From: DAIDKA01 sp036267975
Lineage (GTDB): Bacteria; Pseudomonadota; Gammaproteobacteria; Steroidobacterales; Steroidobacteraceae
Direction: 5' to 3'
Length of the DNA: 64,000 bases
Assembly (NCBI GenBank): GCA_036267975.1
Contig: DATAVA010000022.1
Span: 56,923 to 120,922, forward strand
A model generated the notes under the pieces. The model had not been told where the DNA came from. It searched no databases and worked only from the letters and a program-made list of their open reading frames with translations. The translations under genes and the position numbers were made by a program. Positions 34,625 to 43,422 of the stretch are shown one piece after another. The number at the start of each line of letters is the position of its first letter. The first letter of the stretch is position 1.

Positions 34625-36352
34625 GTGCAGGTGCGTTATTGGATAGTCGGCGGGGTTGCGGTCCTGGCAGTCGTGGGCGCCTATATGCTGGGCGACTACT
34701 CGGGCAATGCGCCTGCGCCGGCGCCTGAGAGCGCGCCCCATTCAACCAGCGGCCGGTCGGACACACTCGAACGAACGCTCGCGCCGCTGCCACCACCGCG
34801 AAACTCCAGCTCCGCCAGCACTCCGGCGCCGGTGAGCGTGAGCCAGGCTGCAAGCGCCGCGCCGCCACCGCCTCCCGCAGCGGCCCCCACCGGGTTTGGC
34901 TTCGCCGATGTCGAAGAGCTGGCGCAGCAGCGGTCGCAGAAACCTTACCAGGCTGGTTCGGCCAAATTGCCGGCCGCCATTGCGCATCTGACCTACGATC
35001 AATACCAGAGCATTCGTTTTCGGCACGCCGATGCGCTGTGGCGCAACCAGTCGCTGTACGAGGTGCAGTTCTTCCATCGCGGCTTCAATTTCGACCGGCG
35101 GGTGGCGATTTCGGAAGTGGTGGATGGGGCCGTCCGACCGGTTGCCTACAACCCGGCTTGGTTTGATTTCGGCAAGGTGGTGCGCCAGCCGGGCAAGCTG
35201 CCCCGCGACCTGGGTTATGCCGGCTTCCGCATCCACTATCCGCTGCACACGCCCGGCTACAAGGATGAGCTGATCGTGTTCCTCGGTGCCACATTCTTCA
35301 GGGTGCTGGGCCGCAACCAGGAATACGGACTGACCGCGCGTGGCCTGGCGATCAATACCGCCTCCAAGAGCGGCGAAGAGTTTCCGTGGTTTACCGACTT
35401 CTGGCTGGTGCGCCCCACTGATCCGGAGCAGCGCACGCTGACGCTGTACGCCTTGCTGGACAGCGACAGCATTACCGGCGCCTACCAGTTCAACGTGCGC
35501 CCGGGCAGCATCACCCAGGTCGAGGTCACCAGTACGCTGTATCCGCGCCGGGCCATCCAGAAGCTGGGAATCGCGCCGCTCACCTCGATGTTCCTCTATG
35601 GCGTGGATCCGTCCGGACACCGCTTCGATGACTATCGCCCGCAGGTGCATGACAGTGACGGCTTCATGGCGCAGACGGGTACGGGGGAGTGGTTATGGCG
35701 CCCCTTGACCAATCCGCGTGAGCTGCGCATCAATCGGTTCATGGATCAGCAGCCGCACGGTTTTGGCCTGATCCAGCGCGATCGGAATTTCTCGCACTAC
35801 CAGGACCCGGTCGGGCGCTTCCAGCGGCGGCCCAGCTACTGGATCCAGCCACTGGGCGACTGGGGCAAGGGTGGCGCGGAACTCGTCGAGATTCCCAGCG
35901 ATGAGGCGATTCACGACAACATCGCACTGTACTGGGTGCCCGCGGAGCCCGTCGTTGCGGGGAAGGTGCTCAAATTCTCCTATCTGCTGTCCGCGCATGG
36001 CGACTCGCCGATGTGGCCACCGGGCGGCAAGGTGCTCGCCACACGCGTGACGTCGGCGACTCCCGCCGAGCAGCACGATCTGTCACACAGCGATGCGCGG
36101 CGCGTGATCATCGATTTCGCCGGTGGCGATCTGGATGGCTTGGACGCCACGCAGCCCCTGAAGGCCCTGCTCACGGTCACGAGCGGGACCACCGAGGATG
36201 TGACGGTTCAGCGTCTGGTCGACAGCGGCGCCTGGCGGGTGAGCTTCCTGGTGGTGCCCGCACATCCCCACGACACGGTCGACATGCACTGCTTCCTGCA
36301 ACTCTACGGCGAGTCGCTGTCCGAGACCTGGACTTACCAGCTTCCCACATGA
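34625..36352 (+). CDS. opgG: Glucan biosynthesis protein G
   Basis: The protein (575 aa) shapes osmoregulated periplasmic glucans (OPG). Family signatures are YDQYQSIRFR, LWRNQSLYEVQFFHRGF, the HDSDGF motif and WLWRPLTNP, then SETWTYQL at the end. Unlike E. coli OpgG, the N-terminus is one hydrophobic helix (5-22) followed by a Pro/Ala/Ser-rich spacer to about residue 90. It may therefore stay anchored in the inner membrane instead of being cleaved. GTG 34625 is the start, with a TATACT -10-like hexamer at about 34594. Its stop overlaps the opgH ATG by four bases. Confidence 0.93.
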   Translation: MQVRYWIVGGVAVLAVVGAYMLGDYSGNAPAPAPESAPHSTSGRSDTLERTLAPLPPPRNSSSASTPAPVSVSQAASAAPPPPPAAAPTGFGFADVEELAQQRSQKPYQAGSAKLPAAIAHLTYDQYQSIRFRHADALWRNQSLYEVQFFHRGFNFDRRVAISEVVDGAVRPVAYNPAWFDFGKVVRQPGKLPRDLGYAGFRIHYPLHTPGYKDELIVFLGATFFRVLGRNQEYGLTARGLAINTASKSGEEFPWFTDFWLVRPTDPEQRTLTLYALLDSDSITGAYQFNVRPGSITQVEVTSTLYPRRAIQKLGIAPLTSMFLYGVDPSGHRFDDYRPQVHDSDGFMAQTGTGEWLWRPLTNPRELRINRFMDQQPHGFGLIQRDRNFSHYQDPVGRFQRRPSYWIQPLGDWGKGGAELVEIPSDEAIHDNIALYWVPAEPVVAGKVLKFSYLLSAHGDSPMWPPGGKVLATRVTSATPAEQHDLSHSDARRVIIDFAGGDLDGLDATQPLKALLTVTSGTTEDVTVQRLVDSGAWRVSFLVVPAHPHDTVDMHCFLQLYGESLSETWTYQLPT

Positions 36353-38217
36353 TGGATGCCATCGCGCGGCGCCGCCGTATGCTGTTTTTCGGCCTGACGC
36401 TGATCTCGAGCCTGCTGGCCAGCCTGCTGATGCTGGATATCCTGCGGGCCAACAGCCTGACCGTGCTCGAGGCGATGAGCCTGGTGCTGTTCTTCGGACT
36501 GTTCACCTGGATCGCGGGGGCCTTCTGGACCGCGATTGCCGGTTTCATCATCCGTTTGAAGGGCGGCGATCCGCGGGTGATGCAGGCGCATGATGCCGAT
36601 GGCCTCGTGATCCACAGCCGCATCGCCCTCGTGATGCCCGTGTACAACGAGGATCCGCGGCGCACGACCGCCGGCCTTGAAGCGATCTGGAGTTCATTGG
36701 CAAAGCAGGCCGAGAGCGCCGCCTTCGACCTGTTCATCCTGTCGGACACCCGCAAGAGCGATATCGCGGTGGCCGAGGAGGCCGCCTGGCGCGCACTGGT
36801 CGCGCGGCATGGCGGGCAGGGACGTATCTTTTATCGACGGCGCGCGCAGAACGTCGGGCGCAAGTCCGGAAACATCGCGGACTTCGTGCGCAACTGGGGC
36901 GCGGCGTATTCGCACATGATTGTGCTGGATGCGGACAGCGTGATGTCCGGCAAGGCACTCGTGACTCTGGCGCGCCTGATGGATGCCAATCCCCAGGTCG
37001 GCATCATCCAGACGGCGCCGCTGCCGGTGGGCCGCGAAACGCTGTTCGCGCGCATGGTGCAGTTCGGCGCGCGCCTGAATGGGCCGATGCTCTCCAGCGG
37101 TCTTGCGTTCTGGCAGCTCGGTGAAGCCAACTACTGGGGCCACAATGCCATCATTCGCCTGCACGCGTTTGCCGCGCACTGTGATTTGCCGCGGTTGCCG
37201 GGGCAGGCACCCCTGGGCGGGGAGATCCTCAGCCACGACTTCGTGGAGGCGGCATTCATGCGCCGCGCGGGCTACCAGGTGTGGCTGGTGCCGGACCTGA
37301 TGGGCAGCTGGGAAGAGGTGCCCTCCAACATCATCGAATTCGCCGCACGCGACCGACGCTGGGCCCAGGGCAACCTGCAGCATATGAAAGTGCTGATCAT
37401 GCCGCAGCTGCACTGGTTGAACCGCCTGCACATGGTCACGGGCATTCTTTCCTATGCCACCTCGCCGATGTGGTTCGCGGTCCTCATACTCAGTTCGATC
37501 ATCACCTGCCAGGAGGCGATCCAGGGTTACCAGTATTTTGAAACCGGCGCCCATACCCTATTCCCGGTATGGCCCGAATATCGCGATGGCGAAATCGCTG
37601 CGCTGCTGCTGGCGACCATCGTGGTGCTGCTGCTGCCGAAAGTGCTCGGCGCAACCCTGGCGTTCGTGAACGGCCCGCGCCGCCGTGCGTATGGCGGTGG
37701 CATACGGCTGCTGCTCAGCCTGGTGCTGGAGCAGATTTTCAGCATGCTGCTGGCACCGATAATGATGGTGTTTCACTCCACTTTCGTCATCACGACGCTG
37801 GCCGGCAAACCGGTGACCTGGAATGCACAGGACCGCGGGGATCGCGGCGTGACGCTCGGTGACGCACTGGGCCGCCATGTGTGGCAGATTCTGCTGGGCA
37901 TCATCTGGGGCACGGTGATCCTGATGCTGGCGCCGCGCTTCATCTGGTGGATGATACCGGTGCTGGCCGGGCTGCTGCTGTCGGCCTTCCTCACCATGGT
38001 CTCAAGCCGGGTGGACCTAGGCGTCGCGCTGCGCCGGCACGGTCTGCTGCTGACCCCCGAGGAGAGCTCGACCCCGCCCGAGCTCGCCGCCATGCAGCGC
38101 GCGCTGCGGCACTCGCCAGCCGAAATTGCGCATGCGGGCGCGGATCTCGCGCTCGTGGTCAGGGGCGACACGCTGCAGACGCCGGCGCTCGCGCCGCTGC
38201 GCATGGAAGCCCCCTGA
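36349..38217 (+). CDS. opgH: Glucans biosynthesis glucosyltransferase H
   Basis: A 622-residue inner-membrane glycosyltransferase family 2 protein that polymerises glucose from UDP-glucose into the OPG backbone and passes it to the periplasm. Motifs: VMPVYNEDPR, DLFILSDTRKSD, VLDADSVMSG (DxD), the acceptor-site LSHDFVEAAFMRRAGY (ED-type) and RDRRWAQGNLQH (Q/RxxRW). Several helices lie at both ends. It is about 225 residues shorter than E. coli OpgH (847 aa), lacking the long cytoplasmic N-terminal extension that in E. coli interacts with FtsZ. The ATGA overlap with opgG shows coupling. Confidence 0.94.
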   Translation: MMDAIARRRRMLFFGLTLISSLLASLLMLDILRANSLTVLEAMSLVLFFGLFTWIAGAFWTAIAGFIIRLKGGDPRVMQAHDADGLVIHSRIALVMPVYNEDPRRTTAGLEAIWSSLAKQAESAAFDLFILSDTRKSDIAVAEEAAWRALVARHGGQGRIFYRRRAQNVGRKSGNIADFVRNWGAAYSHMIVLDADSVMSGKALVTLARLMDANPQVGIIQTAPLPVGRETLFARMVQFGARLNGPMLSSGLAFWQLGEANYWGHNAIIRLHAFAAHCDLPRLPGQAPLGGEILSHDFVEAAFMRRAGYQVWLVPDLMGSWEEVPSNIIEFAARDRRWAQGNLQHMKVLIMPQLHWLNRLHMVTGILSYATSPMWFAVLILSSIITCQEAIQGYQYFETGAHTLFPVWPEYRDGEIAALLLATIVVLLLPKVLGATLAFVNGPRRRAYGGGIRLLLSLVLEQIFSMLLAPIMMVFHSTFVITTLAGKPVTWNAQDRGDRGVTLGDALGRHVWQILLGIIWGTVILMLAPRFIWWMIPVLAGLLLSAFLTMVSSRVDLGVALRRHGLLLTPEESSTPPELAAMQRALRHSPAEIAHAGADLALVVRGDTLQTPALAPLRMEAP

Positions 38218-38220
38218 ACG

Positions 38221-38841
38221 CTAGTCCTCGATGCCGTCGAAGAACTCCACGACACCGGTTTCCAGGTCGTATTCGGCCCCGACGATGAGCAGGCCGGCGT
38301 TTTGAATGAGGTTCTCGAGCAGCTCAGAGCCGTGGCGCAGGTGATTGGCTGACATGCGGATATTCGCGCGTACGGCGTGGCGCACCAGTGCCTCCGGGTC
38401 GTTCGCCAGCGAGGTCGACAGCAGCGGTTGAATCGACGGCCGCACGCGATTGACGATGCTGCGCAGATTCGGCGACTGCTCACGGGAGTTGCGACCGAGC
38501 TCCTCCAGGGTGGCCGTGATGGCCCCGCAGCTGGAGTGCCCGAGCACCACCACCAGGCGGGTGTCGTAACGCGCGGCGGCAAACTCGACACTGCCGATCT
38601 GCGAGGGCGCGACGATATTGCCGGCGACGCGGATCACGAACAGATCCCCCAGGCCCTGGTCAAACACGATTTCGGCAGGTACCCGCGAGTCTGAACAGCC
38701 CAGGATGATGGCGAACGGATACTGCTGCGCGGCCAGCGCGGTGCGGCGGCTGCCCGTGGCGGAATCGGTGCTGCGCTGGTCGGAGACGAAGCGCCTATTG
38801 CCGTCGCGCAGTAATTTCAGTGCGTCTTTTGCCGGAATCAT
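38221..38841 (-). CDS. Beta-type carbonic anhydrase
   Basis: The enzyme (206 aa) interconverts CO2 and bicarbonate. The zinc ligands Cys49, His102 and Cys105 lie in CSDSRVP (with Asp51 and Arg53) and GHSSCGA. There is no signal peptide, so it is cytoplasmic. It ends four bases after the opgH stop, convergent, and is divergent from the Deg-type protease. Confidence 0.94.
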   Translation of the reverse strand: MIPAKDALKLLRDGNRRFVSDQRSTDSATGSRRTALAAQQYPFAIILGCSDSRVPAEIVFDQGLGDLFVIRVAGNIVAPSQIGSVEFAAARYDTRLVVVLGHSSCGAITATLEELGRNSREQSPNLRSIVNRVRPSIQPLLSTSLANDPEALVRHAVRANIRMSANHLRHGSELLENLIQNAGLLIVGAEYDLETGVVEFFDGIED

Positions 38842-38975
38842 CCTGGGGATTGGCTCTTTGTCATATGTTGGCCTGTGGGCAGTGTCCTAGCGCGGCCCGC
38901 CACTGTCAATTCGACGCCCACCGGCCGAGACTGTCAGAATCGCTGTCCTGCAAATTCGCGCATTCCCAGGACCCC

Positions 38976-40535
38976 ATGACCAATGTGAACCGCTTTTCCC
39001 CAGGTCGTGCGCTGCTGCTGCTGGCCGCGGCTTGCGGGTGCGCCACGCTTGCCCGCGCCGCGCAGGACGCGCCCGGTTCGACGCCGATTCCAGGCAACCT
39101 CGGCAATGCGGTGGTGAAGGTATTCGCCACTCTGCGCCTGCCTGATCCCTACCGTCCCTGGGCCAAGCAGGCACCCCAGGACATCACCGCCTCGGGCGTC
39201 GTCATCGAGGGGCATCGCATCCTCACCAATGCTCACGCCGTGCTCTATGCCAGCCAGGTGCAGATCCAGGGCACCGGGGCCGGGGACAAGCTATCGGCCA
39301 CCGTCGAAGCGGTCGCGCCGGGGATCGATCTTGCGGTGCTGAAGCTCGACGACGACGCCTTCTTTGCGACCCACGCGCCGCTCGCGCGCGCGCGCGCGCT
39401 GCCGCAGATCAAGGACGCCGTGCTCGCCTACGGCTTTCCGACCGGTGGTACCTCGCTGTCCATCACCAAGGGCATCGTGTCGCGTATCGAGTTCGTGCCT
39501 TACAACTATCCCACCTCCGGGCTGCGCATCCAGATCGACGCGGCCATCAATGCGGGCAACAGCGGCGGCCCTGCGATTGCGGGTGACAAGATGATCGGCC
39601 TGGCGTTCAGTCGCCTGGGCGATGCGCAGAACATCGGCTACATCATTCCGAATGAGGAGATCGAACTGTTCCTCAAGGATATCGCCGACGGTCACTATGA
39701 CGGCAAGCCGGCGCTTTTTGATGAACTGCAGACGCTCGAAAATCCGGCGCTGCGCAGCTATCTGAAACTCGACAAGTCGATATCCGGCATTGTCGTGCAT
39801 CAACCCTACGCGGATTCGGCCGACTATCCGCTCAAGGAATGGGATGTCATCACGCGCATCGGCGACACGCCGGTGGATGACCAGGGCATGGTCAATGTGA
39901 CCCCCGACCTGCGCGTCAATTTCCGCTACATGATCCAGAAGATCAGTCGCGACAACCACGTGCCGCTGACCATCGTCCGCGCCGGCAAGACCCTCAAGGT
40001 GTCATTGTCACTGCTGACCGAGCGCCCGCAGCTGGTGCCGGATGTGCGCGGTGAGTATCCCTCGTACTTCATCTATGGGCCGCTGGTGTTTTCCAGGGCG
40101 AGCGCCATGTTCACCTCGTTCCTGAACAACAATGCCGGCCTGATGGGGGCTTTCGGTTACGTGGGCAGTCCGCTCGTGACCGAGCGTGGCGCGATGCCCA
40201 CGGCCCAGCGCCAGGAACTGGTGGTGGTGGCCTCGCCGTTCTTCCCGAGCAGGCTGTCGGAAGGCTATTCGAATCCGACGGCCATGGTGATCGCCAGCGT
40301 CAACGGCGTGCAGATCCGCAGCCTCGCGCACCTGGTGGCGGTGCTGCGCGATCTGAAGGATGAAAACGTGGTGTTCGAATTTGACAGCCGCAGCGGCGAA
40401 GCGCTGGTGTTTCCGCGCGCACAGATGGTGGCCGCCACCGAGGGCATCCTGACCGACAACGGGGTGCGCGCGCAGGGCTCGACGGACATGCTCGCCGTGT
40501 GGCAGGGTCAGCTCAAGGAAAAAGGCGCGCAGTGA
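38976..40535 (+). CDS. Deg-type serine protease with PDZ domains (plant DEG9/10-like)
   Basis: A 519-residue secreted trypsin-like protease. The signal peptide ends near residue 29 (ATLARAA). The triad is His87 in LTNAHAV, Asp118 in GIDLAVL and Ser196 in GNSGGPA. After the protease domain come SRLGDAQNIGYIIP and two PDZ-like regions (about 270-375 and 410-515). These features resemble the plant DEG2/DEG9/DEG10 branch more than DegP. ATG 38976 follows CCAGGA. The TGA is shared with the panB start (TGATG). A (CG)7 tract at 39383-39397 inside the gene is prone to slippage. Confidence 0.86.
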   Translation: MTNVNRFSPGRALLLLAAACGCATLARAAQDAPGSTPIPGNLGNAVVKVFATLRLPDPYRPWAKQAPQDITASGVVIEGHRILTNAHAVLYASQVQIQGTGAGDKLSATVEAVAPGIDLAVLKLDDDAFFATHAPLARARALPQIKDAVLAYGFPTGGTSLSITKGIVSRIEFVPYNYPTSGLRIQIDAAINAGNSGGPAIAGDKMIGLAFSRLGDAQNIGYIIPNEEIELFLKDIADGHYDGKPALFDELQTLENPALRSYLKLDKSISGIVVHQPYADSADYPLKEWDVITRIGDTPVDDQGMVNVTPDLRVNFRYMIQKISRDNHVPLTIVRAGKTLKVSLSLLTERPQLVPDVRGEYPSYFIYGPLVFSRASAMFTSFLNNNAGLMGAFGYVGSPLVTERGAMPTAQRQELVVVASPFFPSRLSEGYSNPTAMVIASVNGVQIRSLAHLVAVLRDLKDENVVFEFDSRSGEALVFPRAQMVAATEGILTDNGVRAQGSTDMLAVWQGQLKEKGAQ

Positions 40536-41365
40536 TGTCCACGCAAACCACGCAACGCGGCGATGCCAACCGGGCGGTCACGACCGCCCGGCTCACGCAG
40601 ATGAAGGCCCAGGGTCAGAAAATCGCCGTGCTGACGGCGTATGACTACAGTTTCGCCCGCATCCTCGATGCCGCAGGCCTCGATGTCCTGCTGGTAGGCG
40701 ACAGTGCCTCCAATGTCATGCACGGACACGAGACTACCCTGCCCATCACGCTCGACCAGATGATCGACCATGCGGCAGCGGTGGTGCGCGCGGTGTCGCG
40801 GGCGCTCGTGGTGGTGGACATGCCCTTCGGCAGCTACCAGGGCGACAGCCAGCTTGCCCTGCGCAGCGCCGTGCGCATCATGAAGGAATCCGGAGCGCAC
40901 GCGGTCAAGGTCGAGGGCGGCGCGATCATCGCCGAAAGCATCCAACGCATCCTCTCGGCCGGTATTCCCGTCATGGGCCATCTGGGACTCACCCCACAAT
41001 CCATCTACAAGTTCGGCACCTACGTCGCCCGTGCGACGGCCCAGGAGGAGGCCGAGCAACTGGTGCGCGATGCACAGCTGCTGCAGGAGCTGGGCTGTTT
41101 TGCGATGGTGCTGGAGAAGATTCCCGCGCAGGTGGGTGAGCGCGTCTCGAAGCTGCTGACCATTCCCACCATCGGCATCGGGGCCGGTCCGCACACCGAT
41201 GGCCAGGTGCTGGTGACGCAGGACATGCTCGGGATCAACAAGGAGTTTTCGCCACGTTTCCTGCGCCGCTATGCGCAGCTGCATGATGTGATGACGGAGG
41301 CGTTCCGCCAGTACACTGCGGATGTGAAGGGCGGCAAATTTCCGGCTGCGGATGAGAGCTACTGA
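40535..41365 (+). CDS. panB: 3-methyl-2-oxobutanoate hydroxymethyltransferase
   Basis: A 276-residue TIM-barrel enzyme making ketopantoate from alpha-ketoisovalerate and methylene-tetrahydrofolate, the first committed step to pantothenate and CoA. Markers: LTAYDYSFARILD, LVGDSASNVMHGHETTLPIT, VVVDMPFGSY, VKVEGG, GHLGLTPQS and IGIGAGPHTDGQVLV. panC and panD, its usual neighbours, are absent; instead it is coupled to the Deg-type protease through TGATG. Confidence 0.95.
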   Translation: MSTQTTQRGDANRAVTTARLTQMKAQGQKIAVLTAYDYSFARILDAAGLDVLLVGDSASNVMHGHETTLPITLDQMIDHAAAVVRAVSRALVVVDMPFGSYQGDSQLALRSAVRIMKESGAHAVKVEGGAIIAESIQRILSAGIPVMGHLGLTPQSIYKFGTYVARATAQEEAEQLVRDAQLLQELGCFAMVLEKIPAQVGERVSKLLTIPTIGIGAGPHTDGQVLVTQDMLGINKEFSPRFLRRYAQLHDVMTEAFRQYTADVKGGKFPAADESY

Positions 41366-41375
41366 GCAAAGAACC

Positions 41376-41432
41376 GCGGTGCGCCCCTGTCGAGAGGGGG
41401 TCACGACAAGCGCGCACCGCGTTGCTAGCAAC
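41376..41432. repeat. Nested inverted repeats downstream of panB
   Basis: GCGGTGCGC (41376-41384) is complementary to GCGCACCGC (41412-41420). Inside it CCCCT (41384-41388) can pair with AGGGG (41395-41399), and TGTCG (41388-41392) with CGACA (41404-41408), giving alternative folds. A perfect 12-base palindrome GTTGCTAGCAAC follows at 41421-41432. The block begins 10 bases after the panB stop. No T run follows, so it may be a processing or pausing structure or an operator for opgD. The rest of the 288-base gap shows no gene. Confidence 0.5.
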
Positions 41433-41653
41433 CTTGCGACCGCTTTCGATCGCAGCCCGTCTATTGACGGCTTGAGGTTCTTACTGCAAACGCGATGCCA
41501 GCCAGAGAATTCTGTCGTGGGTAAGCGCAAGTGCCTGATTGTCCGTGAGCGCGTCCGTGGCAATCTGGCGCCCGGACCGCAGGCCTGCACCGCTTTGAGA
41601 CAGCATACGCACGCTCGTTGTGCATGACGGACCGGTTTGATGAGGACGAACTG

Positions 41654-43285
41654 ATGGATAGACGAGACATGATGCAGCGGGCCGCCGCGGCGCTGTGCGC
41701 CGCGGGGGTTCCCTTTGGCGCATTGGTCGAGGAAGCCTTTGCGGCAACGGCGCCCGCGGGCCTGCGGCGACTCGGCAAGCCCGAGCCCTTTGACTATGCG
41801 AAGCTGAAAGGAACGGCGCGTCAGCTCAGCAGCGCCGCCTACAAGCCGCGTCCGGATGCGCTGCCCCCGATCATCGCAGCCTTGAACTGGGACCGTTGGC
41901 AGTCGATCCACTTTCGCAATGATCAGTCGCTGTGGGCCGGTGAGCACCTGCCGTTCCAGGTGGGATTTTTCCACCTCGGCTTTACGATGAAGAAGCCCGT
42001 GCGCATGTACCTCATCGAAAACGGCCAAGTCCAGGAGCTGGGCTTTGAGCGCAGCATGTTCGATTACAGCGGCAGCGGCCTGAAGCCTTCACAGGTGCCC
42101 GAGAATCTTGGTTTCGCCGGTTTTCGCGTGAACTACCAGCTGGACTGGCTGCGCGACGTGGCGGCATTCGAGGGCGCCTCATACTTTCGCGCCATCGATG
42201 GCGACGCCCAGTACGGCATGTCGCAGCGCGGCCTCGCGGTGGATACCGGCACCCCATCTCCGGAGGAGTTCCCCGACTTCATCGCCTACTACTTCGAGCG
42301 TCCGCAGCCCGGTGCCGGACAGCTTACCGTCTACGGACTGCTCGACTCCCCGAGCGTCAGCGGCGCCTACCGGTTCGTGATCGAGGTGGGTGATACTCTC
42401 ATCATGGATGTCGATGCCGCGCTGTATCCGCGCAAGCAGATAGATCGGATCGGCATTGCTCCGGGCACGAGCATGTATCTGTTTGGCCAGAACGACCGGC
42501 GTGCCGCCTATGACTGGCGCCCCCAGATCCACGATTCCGATGGCCTGCAGATCTGGACCGGAAGCGGGGAGTGGATCTGGCGACCCCTGATGAACCCGCC
42601 CGTGCTGCGCACCAACAGTTTCGTGGACAATAATCCGCGTGGCTTCGGCCTCATGCAGCGCGAGCGCGCCTTCAGCCAGTACGAAGACGACGGCGTTGAC
42701 TACCAGAAGCGCCCGTCAGTGTGGGTCGAGCCGCGGGGTCACTGGGGCGCGGGCCAGGTGATGCTCGTGGAGATACCGACACTCGATGAGACCTTTGACA
42801 ATATCGTGGCGTTCTGGAATCCGGCCGAGAAGCCGCAAAAGGGTCAGGAGCTGCTGTACGGCTACAAGCTTTACTGGTGCCGCGAGAACCCGGTGTCCGC
42901 GGGCCTCGCCACGGCACGCGCCACGCGTACCGGCATCGGCGGCATCGTCGGCCAGAAGCGCAGCTACTTCTCCTGGCGCTTCGTGATCGATTTCGCCGGT
43001 GGCAACTTCGATCTGCTGGGCGAACACCCCAATGTCGTGCCGGTGATCACCGCCTCGCGCGGCAAGGTCGAGATCACCTCGGCCCGACCCTTTCGTGAGC
43101 TCAATGGCTGGCGTGCGATGTTCGATCTGCATTTGACCGATGAGAGCGTAGAGCCGATCAACCTGCGGCTGTACCTGGCCCAGGACGGCAAGGCGCTGAC
43201 GGAGACCTGGCTGTACCAATACACACCGCCGCCGGCTGACGAGCGCAGCCTTGAGCCCGCGGGACGCCATCTACCGAAGCGCTAG
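41654..43285 (+). CDS. opgD: Tat-exported glucan biosynthesis protein D
   Basis: The 543-residue protein is an OpgG/OpgD family member: LNWDRWQSIHFRNDQSLW, FHLGFTMKKPV, HDSDGLQIW, SGEWIWRPLMNPP and a C-terminal LTETWLYQY. The N-terminus MDRRDMMQ followed by a hydrophobic stretch and AFA is a twin-arginine signal, as in E. coli OpgD, so it is exported folded. OpgD controls glucan backbone structure. ATG 41654 follows GAGGA and places the arginine pair correctly; ATG 41624 and the upstream start at 41618 would add about 10-12 residues. It is separated from opgGH by the anhydrase, protease and panB genes. Confidence 0.92.
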   Translation: MDRRDMMQRAAAALCAAGVPFGALVEEAFAATAPAGLRRLGKPEPFDYAKLKGTARQLSSAAYKPRPDALPPIIAALNWDRWQSIHFRNDQSLWAGEHLPFQVGFFHLGFTMKKPVRMYLIENGQVQELGFERSMFDYSGSGLKPSQVPENLGFAGFRVNYQLDWLRDVAAFEGASYFRAIDGDAQYGMSQRGLAVDTGTPSPEEFPDFIAYYFERPQPGAGQLTVYGLLDSPSVSGAYRFVIEVGDTLIMDVDAALYPRKQIDRIGIAPGTSMYLFGQNDRRAAYDWRPQIHDSDGLQIWTGSGEWIWRPLMNPPVLRTNSFVDNNPRGFGLMQRERAFSQYEDDGVDYQKRPSVWVEPRGHWGAGQVMLVEIPTLDETFDNIVAFWNPAEKPQKGQELLYGYKLYWCRENPVSAGLATARATRTGIGGIVGQKRSYFSWRFVIDFAGGNFDLLGEHPNVVPVITASRGKVEITSARPFRELNGWRAMFDLHLTDESVEPINLRLYLAQDGKALTETWLYQYTPPPADERSLEPAGRHLPKR

Positions 43286-43422
43286 CGCACCCGCAATGTG
43301 CGCCCGGCCCCGCCGGTGCACCAAATATCGGCAGCGCATCAATGGCTGCCGACGAAACCCGTGCTGGCGCCGCACCGGCGCGATGGCACACATGTTGCTG
43401 CTCTCACCAGCAGAGGTGAGGC

